A stretch of DNA of 5,277 nt from Flavobacteriales bacterium (GTDB lineage Bacteria > Bacteroidota > Bacteroidia > Flavobacteriales_E > Vicingaceae): positions 1 through 5,277 of the forward strand of contig JAJCYN010000178.1 of NCBI GenBank assembly GCA_029262915.1, given 5' to 3'. Shown here piece by piece: positions 1 to 5,277 of the stretch (the first letter of the stretch is position 1; the number at the start of each line of letters is the position of its first letter). The notes under the pieces were generated by a model, which was not told the origin of the DNA, did no database searches, and saw nothing but the letters and a program-made list of their open reading frames with translations. The position numbers and the translations under genes were made by a program.

Positions 1-360
1 CTTATGGCTTCACATAGTGAAGAGGGAAATGTCAAAGGACTTAATTGGATTGATGCTACGGTTAAAAGATTTAAAATTAGTGATCAACTTAAGTACAAAG
101 TTCCTCATACGGGATGGAATCAAATTGAAATTGTAAAAGAATCTAACTTACTTCAAGGAATTAACAATCTTTCTGAATTTTACTTCGTTCATTCTTACCA
201 CTTTAATTGTAAAAATAAAATGGATGAACTTTGCAACACGGAGTACGAATATAGATTTGTTTCTGCTATAGAACATGATAATATTTTTGGCGTACAATTT
301 CATCCAGAAAAAAGTCATGATGCAGGTCTTGAATTACTTAAAAATTTTGTTGAGTTATAA
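1..360 (+). CDS. hisH2: HisH-like glutamine amidotransferase (glutaminase) subunit, 5'-truncated by the window edge
   Basis: This is the C-terminal ~119 residues of a class I glutamine amidotransferase of the HisH type (full length about 200 residues). The reading frame is open from base 1; the ATG at base 4 is an internal Met, not the start. The visible part begins with LMASHSEEG, which in HisH proteins directly follows the GxCxGMQ nucleophile motif, so the catalytic Cys lies just outside the window. Visible family signatures are GLNWID, PHTGWNQI, FVHSYHF and GVQFHPEKS. In the last one, His (bases 301-303) and Glu (307-309) complete the Cys-His-Glu triad. It should hydrolyse glutamine and pass ammonia to its HisF-like partner in the cytoplasm. 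The stop overlaps the next start by one base (TAATG), so the two genes are probably co-translated. The context, an N-acetyl sugar amidotransferase rather than his genes, points to the hisH2/wbuY role in sugar amidination instead of histidine synthesis. Family identity is secure; the pathway is inferred from neighbours. Confidence 0.92.
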   Translation, partial: LMASHSEEGNVKGLNWIDATVKRFKISDQLKYKVPHTGWNQIEIVKESNLLQGINNLSEFYFVHSYHFNCKNKMDELCNTEYEYRFVSAIEHDNIFGVQFHPEKSHDAGLELLKNFVEL

Positions 361-1115
361 TGTATCGTCCAAGAGTCATACCTGTTTTACTGTTACACAA
401 TAATGGTTTAGTGAAAACTGTTAAGTTTGGCAATAGCACATATATTGGAGATCCAATTAATGCTGTTCGTATATTTAATGATTTAAAAGTCGATGAAATT
501 GTGCTTTTAGACATAGATGCTACCAAAGAAAATCGATCTATTTCTGTCGATCTTGTTAAGGAAATAGGAGAAGAAGCCAATATGCCTTTTTCAGTAGGAG
601 GTGGGATTAAAGATATTGAAACCATTAAAAAATTAACCAAGGCTGGAGCAGAAAGAGTAATCCTAAGTAGTTTTGCTATTGAGAATCCTAACTTTGTAAC
701 CCTTGCTGCAGATAATTTCGGATCATCAACAATTTGTGTGTGCATAGATTATAAAAAAAAATGGGGTAAAAAAAACAGTGTACATATAAAATCAGGGAAA
801 AAGAACATTAAAAAAAATATTGAAGATATTGCAGTAGATATGCAAAATGTCGGAGCTGGAGAAGTAATAATCCAATCGATTGACAAGGATGGTTCTATGA
901 CGGGATATGATACAGAGACCATCAAACAAATATCAAATTCAGTAACTATACCCGTTATTGCTTTAGGTGGAGCAGGATCGCCAACTGATATTGAAAATGG
1001 ATATAAATTGGCTTATGCTAACGGATTAGCTGCTGGAAGTTTTTTCGTCTTTAAAGGAAAACATAGAGGTGTTTTGATACAGTACCCAGATATTAAAAGT
1101 TATAATTTTAAATAA
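360..1115 (+). CDS. hisF2: HisF2/AglZ-family acetamidino modification protein (HisF-like ammonia-conducting barrel)
   Basis: A complete 251-residue (beta/alpha)8-barrel protein, the usual HisF length. Family motifs are RPRVIP (3-8), GDPINA (30-35), LLDIDAT (49-55), VGGGI (79-83), CIDYK (128-132), GAGEV (165-169), DKDGS (175-179), GGAGS (about 203-207) and AAGSFFVFKG near the C-terminus. Aligned from memory with Thermotoga HisF, there is no gap up to residue 130. Catalytic Asp11 is replaced by Leu11 (VLLLHNNG), while Asp130 is kept. The ammonia-gate positions Arg5, Glu46, Lys99 and Glu167 appear as Arg5, Glu46, Arg99 and Glu168. It therefore probably receives ammonia from the HisH-like subunit and delivers it to the sugar amidotransferase encoded next, without making imidazole glycerol phosphate. 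The sequence FVFKG near the C-terminus is, as I recall, typical of the HisF2/WbuZ branch. Its ATG overlaps the hisH2 stop by one base, and its own stop overlaps the next ATG the same way; no Shine-Dalgarno is visible. Lys-rich residues 132-152 are encoded by three long A tracts. Confidence 0.94.
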   Translation: MYRPRVIPVLLLHNNGLVKTVKFGNSTYIGDPINAVRIFNDLKVDEIVLLDIDATKENRSISVDLVKEIGEEANMPFSVGGGIKDIETIKKLTKAGAERVILSSFAIENPNFVTLAADNFGSSTICVCIDYKKKWGKKNSVHIKSGKKNIKKNIEDIAVDMQNVGAGEVIIQSIDKDGSMTGYDTETIKQISNSVTIPVIALGGAGSPTDIENGYKLAYANGLAAGSFFVFKGKHRGVLIQYPDIKSYNFK

Positions 1116-2242
1116 TGAAAGTAAGACCTTATCAAATTTGTAAAAGATGTGTTATGAACACCTCAGATCCTGATATCGTATTTAATGAAAGAGGATATTG
1201 CAACCATTGTGAGGATTACATAACTAGAATTAGCCAGCAAACCTATATTCCAGTAGAGTCTGAAAAACAATGGGAGTTTATTGTAGAAAGAATAAAGGAA
1301 AAAGGAAAACACAACGAATATGATTGTATTGTAGGAATTAGTGGTGGCGTAGATAGTTGTTATACAGCTCACTTATGTAAAGAATTTGGATTACGACCTT
1401 TATTAATCCATATGGATAATGGATGGGACACAGAAATATCTGTAAAAAACATAAAAACAATGGTTGAAAAACTTGGTTTTGACTATGTTAGTTATGTCTT
1501 AGATTGGCAAGAATTCAGAGAAATACAATTGGCATTTCTAAAATCATCGATAGTCGATTTAGAAATGCCAACAGATATTGGTATTGCAGCTTCTATATAT
1601 AAAACAGCCGTAAAACATAACATTAAATACATCATGTCTGGTGGTAATTATACAGCTGAAGGTATTCTACCGTTACAGATGGGGTACCATGTTTATAAAG
1701 ACATGAAGCTTTACAATCACATCGTTAAAAAGTACTCATCAGTTCCTTTAAAAACTGTTCCTACATTTGGCATCTTGAAAGAAATTTATTACAAATTTGC
1801 CAAGAAAATAAAAAAGATTTATCCTCTTAATTACATTCCTTTTGATAAAGATAAAGCCCGAGAATTTCTAATTTCAAATTATGGTTGGGAAAACTATGGC
1901 GGCAAACATCATGAATCAAAGATTACCGCTTTTTGGCAATCTTATGCAATGCCTGTTAAGTATAATATGGATTATAGACGAACAACTTTTGCCTCCCAAA
2001 TTTGTTGTGATCAAATTACGAGAGATGAGGCCTTAGAAAAGCTAAAAGAACCTTCTTTTGACAAAGAGAAAATAAAAGTGGATAAACAATATATTGCAAA
2101 AAAGTATGGTATTACAGAAGGTGATTTGGAAAAATACCTAAACAACCCACCTAAAACTTATGTTGATTTTCCAAACAATAAAAATTTAATTCGCTTTATT
2201 TACAAATCATACAATCAGATTTTCACAAAAAAGAGAATCTAA
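1115..2242 (+). CDS. wbuX: N-acetyl sugar amidotransferase (WbuX/WbpG/PseA family)
   Basis: A complete 375-residue protein of typical family length. It starts with two Cys pairs, CKRC (9-12) and CNHC (29-32), resembling a zinc-binding knuckle. An ATP-pyrophosphatase PP-loop, SGGVDS, follows at 76-81 (bases 1340-1357). Other features are HMDNGWDTE after the PP-loop, EMPTD and MSGGNYTAEG (from 174; SGGN is typical of the family), and GGKHHESK (262-269). The enzyme is expected to adenylate the acetamido oxygen of an N-acetylated, activated sugar and replace it with ammonia, giving an acetamidino (amidine) group as in WbpG- or PseA-dependent glycans. Ammonia would come from the HisH/HisF-like pair encoded immediately upstream. 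The ATG overlaps the hisF2 stop (TAATG), and the next gene starts directly after its stop. A 14-bp inverted repeat lies within the coding sequence at 1529-1571. The exact sugar (for example a diacetamido-uronic acid, FucNAc or a nonulosonic acid) cannot be read from the protein. Family assignment is very secure. Confidence 0.95.
   Translation: MKVRPYQICKRCVMNTSDPDIVFNERGYCNHCEDYITRISQQTYIPVESEKQWEFIVERIKEKGKHNEYDCIVGISGGVDSCYTAHLCKEFGLRPLLIHMDNGWDTEISVKNIKTMVEKLGFDYVSYVLDWQEFREIQLAFLKSSIVDLEMPTDIGIAASIYKTAVKHNIKYIMSGGNYTAEGILPLQMGYHVYKDMKLYNHIVKKYSSVPLKTVPTFGILKEIYYKFAKKIKKIYPLNYIPFDKDKAREFLISNYGWENYGGKHHESKITAFWQSYAMPVKYNMDYRRTTFASQICCDQITRDEALEKLKEPSFDKEKIKVDKQYIAKKYGITEGDLEKYLNNPPKTYVDFPNNKNLIRFIYKSYNQIFTKKRI
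1529..1571. repeat. 14-bp perfect inverted repeat inside wbuX
   Basis: TTGGCATTTCTAAA at 1529-1542 is the exact reverse complement of TTTAGAAATGCCAA at 1558-1571. Allowing a bulged A at 1543, two more pairs form (1544-1557 and 1545-1556), leaving a 10-base loop at 1546-1555. It lies fully inside the amidotransferase coding sequence, covering roughly residues 139-153 (LAFLKSSIVDLEMP). No T tract follows, so it does not look like an intrinsic terminator. The repeat itself is certain; any function as an mRNA hairpin is speculative. Confidence 0.85.
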
Positions 2243-3121
2243 ATGAAAGAACAAAAGTTAGTTTCAGTTATTATTCCCGCATACAATGCTGCTAATTTTA
2301 TAACAGAGACTATAAACTCTGTTTTACAACAAACATATTCACATCTGGAGTTAATTATAGTTAATGATGGTAGTACAGATAATACACTTCAAATTCTTAA
2401 TGATTTCAAAAAATCCGATGCCAAAATAAAAGTAATTAACAAATCTAATTCTGGCGTATGTGATTCTCGTAATACAGGGTTAAAAGAAGCAAAAGGGGAT
2501 TTCACCATCTTTTTAGATGCTGATGATGTCTGGGATCTTACCTTTCTTGAAAGCTGTACTACTATTTTTGAAAATGATAAAAATGTTCAGGCAATCTACA
2601 CAAAAGGACAGTTTATAAACGAAAAATCCGAAAAATTAGATAAATTCATTACAGCAAATACTATTTATTCAGCCTCTGATATTTTAGAATGGAAAAAAGG
2701 ATTTGTAGCCACACCAAGCTGTACCATTTTTAGAACACCAGTAAATAACAATACTGAAATTTGGGATGTTAACCTTTCTACCGCAGCAGACCAAGATTAT
2801 TTTATTCGCGCTGCCGCAAAGCACCCAATACAAGCAATAGATAAAGTCCTATTTTTCTATAGAATACATGATAATAATATGCATCAAAACATAAAAGTCA
2901 TGGAACAAGACCATACCAATGTATACAAAAAGGCGGAAAAACTAGGTCTATTCAAATCTTTTTGGTTCAAACGGAAATGTTTTTCCAAACTATACCTCAC
3001 ATTGGCTGGAAGTTGGTGGAGAGATGGGAACAATAAACTAAAGGGAATCTATTTTATTCTAAAATCATTGATAAGTTACCCTCCTATGGTTTTAAAAATA
3101 ATGAGTAAATTAATCAAGTGA
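2243..3121 (+). CDS. Family 2 glycosyltransferase (GT-A fold)
   Basis: A complete 292-residue GT2 protein. The order of motifs is classical: VSVIIPAYN (7-15) as the first beta strand, NDGSTDNT (41-48) for nucleotide binding, SRNTGLKEAKGD (75-86), then LDADD (91-95) with the DXD metal-binding motif, and AADQDYFIR (181-189) carrying the probable catalytic Asp equivalent to the ED motif. The region around 205-215 (FFYRIHDNNMHQN) is the usual post-catalytic segment of this family. No transmembrane helix is evident, but the C-terminal ~60 residues are basic and hydrophobic (FKRKCFSK, SYPPMVLKIMSKLIK), which may favour loose association with the inner membrane. It would transfer a sugar from a nucleotide donor to a lipid-linked glycan; donor and acceptor cannot be predicted. 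The ATG directly abuts the wbuX stop and the gene ends in a 4-base overlap (GTGA) with the next one, so it is surely in the same transcript. Confidence 0.93.
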   Translation: MKEQKLVSVIIPAYNAANFITETINSVLQQTYSHLELIIVNDGSTDNTLQILNDFKKSDAKIKVINKSNSGVCDSRNTGLKEAKGDFTIFLDADDVWDLTFLESCTTIFENDKNVQAIYTKGQFINEKSEKLDKFITANTIYSASDILEWKKGFVATPSCTIFRTPVNNNTEIWDVNLSTAADQDYFIRAAAKHPIQAIDKVLFFYRIHDNNMHQNIKVMEQDHTNVYKKAEKLGLFKSFWFKRKCFSKLYLTLAGSWWRDGNNKLKGIYFILKSLISYPPMVLKIMSKLIK

Positions 3122-4323
3122 ACATTCTGATTCTTACATATTGGAGCTATAAAGATGCCTTGGTGCAGTCGTATACATTGCCTTATGTTCGTATTATTCG
3201 TAATCAAAATCCTTCGAATAAAATTTTTCTTGTTACTATAGAACATCCTTTTCATAAAATGAATGATGAAGAATGGCAAAATGAATCTAATAAGTTAGAA
3301 AAAGAAAACATAGAACTCATTCGTTTTAAATATGACTATTTCGGCCTTAAAATGATCCTTCGTATATTGAGATTTATTCCAAAACTTGTTAAACTGATTA
3401 ATCAACAAAGCATTGAAACAATTCATGCATGGTGCATGACTGCTGGCGGATTAGGGTATATATTATCAGTTTTAACAGGTAAAAAACTTATCATTGACAG
3501 CTATGAACCTCATGCAGAATCTATGGTTGAAAACGGAACATGGAAAAAATCAAGTTTTAAATTTAAACTTCTTTTTTGGTTAGAAAAAAAGCAGAGTAAT
3601 AAAGCAAAAACCGTTATTGCTTTAACCAAAGGAATGGCAAATTATGCTAAAACAAAATACAACGCCATTTTTGACAACTATTATATAAAGCCTGCCTTGG
3701 TTAACATGGATAGATTTAATTGGAAGGTTGAATCTTATTGCGATATTCGTAAAAATGAAAACTTAGAAAACAAAATTGTTTGTATTTACGCTGGTAAACT
3801 TGGAGGTATTTATTTAGAGGAAGAAGTCTTTGACTTTTTCAAGGTTGCGAGTAGTTTTTGGGGAGAAAAATTAAAAATATTTTTACTCACTGATAAAAAT
3901 AAGGAAGAAGTAGATGCTTTAATTAAGAAGAAAAATATTTCACCGAGTTGTATTGAAACACAATTTGTAACTCATGAAAAAATACCATACTATTATCAAC
4001 TAGCAGATTTTGCTATTAACCCTGTTAAACCTGTTCCGTCTAAACAATACTGTACATCTATAAAAGATGGTGAATACTGGGCAATGGGATTGCCTGTTGT
4101 CATTACCAAAAATATTTCCGATGATTCATCTATTATTGAAGAAGAGGATATTGGTTATGTTTTAAAAGAATTATCAGATCAACAATATCTTAAAGCATGT
4201 GAGAAAATAGATGCGTTAGTTAATATGGATAAAAAAGTATTAAGACAAAAGATAACTACGATAGCTAATAAGTATAGAAATTTTACCATAGCGGAGAATA
4301 TTTATAAAGAAATTTACAAGTAA
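3118..4323 (+). CDS. GT-B fold glycosyltransferase, GT4-like, GTG start
   Basis: A protein of 401 residues, normal length for a two-domain GT-B glycosyltransferase. The N-terminal domain opens with a Rossmann strand, NILILTYW, and contains IHAWCMTAGGLGYILSVLTGKKLIIDSYE, the segment that in GT4-like enzymes leads to the acceptor site. The C-terminal domain starts around residue 222 with CIYAGKLGG (222-230), and carries KDGEYWAMGLPVV (316-328), which fits the donor-binding E-containing loop before the conserved G-x-P. The GTG at 3118-3120 is chosen because an in-frame stop lies at 3106-3108, and the next in-frame Met (about residue 48) would remove the first Rossmann strand. GTG also forms the GTGA overlap with the upstream stop, typical of translational coupling. 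It probably adds a sugar to the growing repeat unit on the cytoplasmic face of the membrane. The donor is unknown. The fold is confident; the CAZy family number is less certain. Confidence 0.88.
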   Translation: MNILILTYWSYKDALVQSYTLPYVRIIRNQNPSNKIFLVTIEHPFHKMNDEEWQNESNKLEKENIELIRFKYDYFGLKMILRILRFIPKLVKLINQQSIETIHAWCMTAGGLGYILSVLTGKKLIIDSYEPHAESMVENGTWKKSSFKFKLLFWLEKKQSNKAKTVIALTKGMANYAKTKYNAIFDNYYIKPALVNMDRFNWKVESYCDIRKNENLENKIVCIYAGKLGGIYLEEEVFDFFKVASSFWGEKLKIFLLTDKNKEEVDALIKKKNISPSCIETQFVTHEKIPYYYQLADFAINPVKPVPSKQYCTSIKDGEYWAMGLPVVITKNISDDSSIIEEEDIGYVLKELSDQQYLKACEKIDALVNMDKKVLRQKITTIANKYRNFTIAENIYKEIYK

Positions 4324-4350
4324 TTTTATTACTAACAACTTATACTTGTA
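4315..4350. repeat. 8-bp inverted repeat spanning the GT4-like gene's stop codon
   Basis: TACAAGTA at 4315-4322 is the reverse complement of TACTTGTA at 4343-4350, with a 20-base spacer. The left arm includes part of the stop codon of the upstream glycosyltransferase, and the right arm ends 11 bases before the ATG at 4362. It sits in the only real intergenic gap between the genes (38 bp). No T tract follows, so it is not a standard terminator. It may be chance. Confidence 0.4.
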
Positions 4351-4361
4351 GCAACTAGAAA

Positions 4362-5045
4362 ATGAAGAATAAAATTGCATTTATTGTTCCTTATCCAAAA
4401 GGAGTAGCACCAAGTCAACGATTTCGATTTGAGCAATACCTTTCTATACTCGAGCAAGAGTGTTACGAGATTTCTTTTTTTCCATTTTTAACAAATAAAG
4501 ATTACAATTTAATATACCAACCGGGAAAATTATTACAGAAGAGTTTTGGAATTTTTATTGCATTTATTAAGCGCTTTTTGTTAATGTTTCGATTGAAACA
4601 ATATTCAATAATTTTTATTCACAGAGAAGCTAGTCCAATTGGACCTCCGATTTTCGAATGGATAATAGCAAAGGTTTTACGAAAAGAAATTATTTACGAC
4701 TTTGATGATGCAATCTGGTTAAAAAACACCTCAGATAGCAATCATTTTATTTCTAGCATAAAAAGGCATTCTAAAGTTGCTTCTATTTGTAAGTGGTCAT
4801 CAATAATACTATGTGGAAATCATTTTTTAATGAGCTTTGCAAAAAAACATAATAGTAATGTTGCCTATATGCCTACAACCATAGATACTCAAACAGGGCA
4901 TAATCAAATTAAACAACATAAAAACAAGAGTGTTACAATTGGTTGGACAGGAACACATTCCACTATTAAATATTTATATGAAATAGAAGATTTATTGTTT
5001 GATTTACAGCAAAAATTACACTTTAAATTTAGACCCCAAAAATAA
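4362..5045 (+). CDS. Glycosyltransferase (GT-B type) truncated at the C-terminus, probable pseudogene remnant
   Basis: A 227-residue open frame with a clearly conserved glycosyltransferase start. Recognisable parts are KIAFIVPYP (4-12), PSQRFRFEQY (17-26), IHREASPIGPPIFEW (86-100), YDFDDAIW (112-119), PTTIDT, and IGWTGTHSTIKYL (from 193), which opens the second Rossmann domain. From memory, proteins with this set of motifs are about 350-380 residues long. Here the frame ends after FKFRPQK, only about 30 residues into that domain, so the donor-binding loop and the conserved C-terminal Glu region are missing. Without them it should not be an active GT-B enzyme. The coding character is normal up to about base 5030 and then collapses into very A/T-rich DNA. 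The start ATG follows a 38-bp gap with no Shine-Dalgarno, as elsewhere in the window. It could be a decayed gene, a junction left by a deletion or insertion, or a sequencing frameshift. Glycosyltransferase identity is confident; loss of function is inferred. Confidence 0.82.
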   Translation: MKNKIAFIVPYPKGVAPSQRFRFEQYLSILEQECYEISFFPFLTNKDYNLIYQPGKLLQKSFGIFIAFIKRFLLMFRLKQYSIIFIHREASPIGPPIFEWIIAKVLRKEIIYDFDDAIWLKNTSDSNHFISSIKRHSKVASICKWSSIILCGNHFLMSFAKKHNSNVAYMPTTIDTQTGHNQIKQHKNKSVTIGWTGTHSTIKYLYEIEDLLFDLQQKLHFKFRPQK

Positions 5046-5277
5046 AACTAATTTATATTTTGGAGTAATTTTATATTCTAAAGATGATTAAGTCACTATT
5101 TAAAAATAATGATTATTTTATTTAATTATATTATTTATATAATTATTTTATATATATAATTATTATAAATTTAATCTTTAAAGTATACTTATTAGTATTG
5201 TAATATTTTTTTTATGTATAATAAATTTAATTTATTATTTTTTATTCACCTATATAAATTAATAAAATGAGAGAAAT
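5046..5277. other. Extremely A/T-rich non-coding tail
   Basis: By hand count, 5041-5277 holds about 23 G or C among 237 bases (roughly 10%), far below the roughly one-third G+C of the genes before it. Positions 5112-5175 contain no G or C at all. Stops are frequent in every frame and I see no tRNA, rRNA or protein-like stretch beyond about 20 codons. Small elements inside are a 12-bp direct repeat (TATATAATTATT at 5136-5147 and 5153-5164), a 10-bp palindrome (AAGTATACTT, 5181-5190), a T8 tract (5206-5213) and an A/T hairpin (5218-5238). An ATG at 5267 near the edge could start the next gene, but only three codons are visible. Confidence 0.8.
5218..5243 (+). terminator. Possible A/T-only hairpin terminator
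   Basis: ATAATAAAT (5218-5226) and ATTTATTAT (5230-5238) form a perfect 9-bp inverted repeat with a three-base loop, running straight into six T residues (5238-5243). The shape is that of an intrinsic terminator at the end of the gene cluster. The stem has only A-T pairs and would be weak, and such structures arise easily in DNA this A/T-rich. Low confidence. Confidence 0.25.

Noticed and set aside
338..745. 135-codon open frame on the - strand opposite hisF2
   Set aside because: It lies antisense to a clearly conserved gene, its translation is low-complexity Ser/Thr/Leu-rich with no domain, and it is explained as a shadow of hisF2 codons.
1..1115. Histidine biosynthesis (hisH-hisF of a his operon)
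   Set aside because: The HisF-like protein lacks catalytic Asp11 and has the HisF2-type C-terminus, and the next genes are a sugar amidotransferase and glycosyltransferases, not hisI or other his genes.
1163..1372. 69-codon - strand frame that looks hydrophobic, like a small membrane protein
   Set aside because: It is antisense to the Cys-pair and PP-loop region of wbuX; A/T-rich Lys/Asn codons read backwards give Phe/Ile/Leu, which mimics a membrane segment.
3076..3279. 67-codon - strand frame across the GT2/GT4 junction
   Set aside because: It overlaps two real genes on the other strand and shows no recognisable motif.
3423..3439. 7-bp inverted repeat with a three-base loop (TCATGCA-TGG-TGCATGA)
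   Set aside because: It is short enough to occur by chance and is fully inside the GT4-like coding sequence with no terminator or regulatory context.
4633..4644. 12-bp perfect palindrome GTCCAATTGGAC
   Set aside because: About one such palindrome is expected by chance in a window this size, and it encodes the conserved SPIGPP motif of the glycosyltransferase.
5267..5277. ATG AGA GAA as the start of a following gene
   Set aside because: It is plausible by position and A/T-rich leader, but only three codons are visible, so no gene can be supported.
5046..5277. CRISPR array or insertion-sequence end in the A/T-rich tail
   Set aside because: No regularly spaced repeats of CRISPR length, no transposase fragment and no matching terminal inverted repeats are visible; the short repeats fit simple A/T-rich composition.

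Overview
The window looks like part of a surface-polysaccharide (O-antigen or capsule type) gene cluster from a low-GC member of the Bacteroidota, most likely a flavobacterium. The reasons are the strongly A/T-biased codons, A/T-rich leaders without Shine-Dalgarno sequences, and remembered similarity of the proteins to flavobacterial glycan-cluster enzymes. The taxonomic call is an inference; no marker gene is present.

Layout: all genes are on the + strand and tightly packed. Positions 1-2242 hold a three-gene amidation module: the 3' part of a HisH-like glutaminase (1-360), a complete HisF-like protein (360-1115) and a complete N-acetyl sugar amidotransferase of the WbuX/WbpG/PseA family (1115-2242). 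A GT2 glycosyltransferase (2243-3121) and a GT-B fold, GT4-like glycosyltransferase (3118-4323) follow. After a 38-bp gap comes a third glycosyltransferase (4362-5045) that stops far short of its family length. The last ~230 bp are extremely A/T-rich (about 10% G+C) and contain no convincing gene.

How they work together: HisH releases ammonia from glutamine, the HisF-like barrel conducts it, and the ATP-using PP-loop amidotransferase turns the N-acetyl group of an activated sugar into an acetamidino group. This is the hisH2-hisF2-wbpG (wbuY-wbuZ-wbuX) arrangement known from bacterial O-antigen loci, not histidine biosynthesis. The HisF-like protein fits this: aligned without gaps from its N-terminus, the catalytic Asp11 of true HisF is Leu, while Asp130 and the four ammonia-gate positions are kept. 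The glycosyltransferases would then build the modified sugar into a repeat unit. The sugar-nucleotide biosynthesis, flippase and polymerase genes must lie outside the window.

The system is of a known type. The features most worth a second look are the HisF active-site change, a 14-bp perfect inverted repeat inside the amidotransferase gene, three A8-A9 tracts clustered in hisF2, and the broken last glycosyltransferase next to a 64-bp stretch with no G or C.
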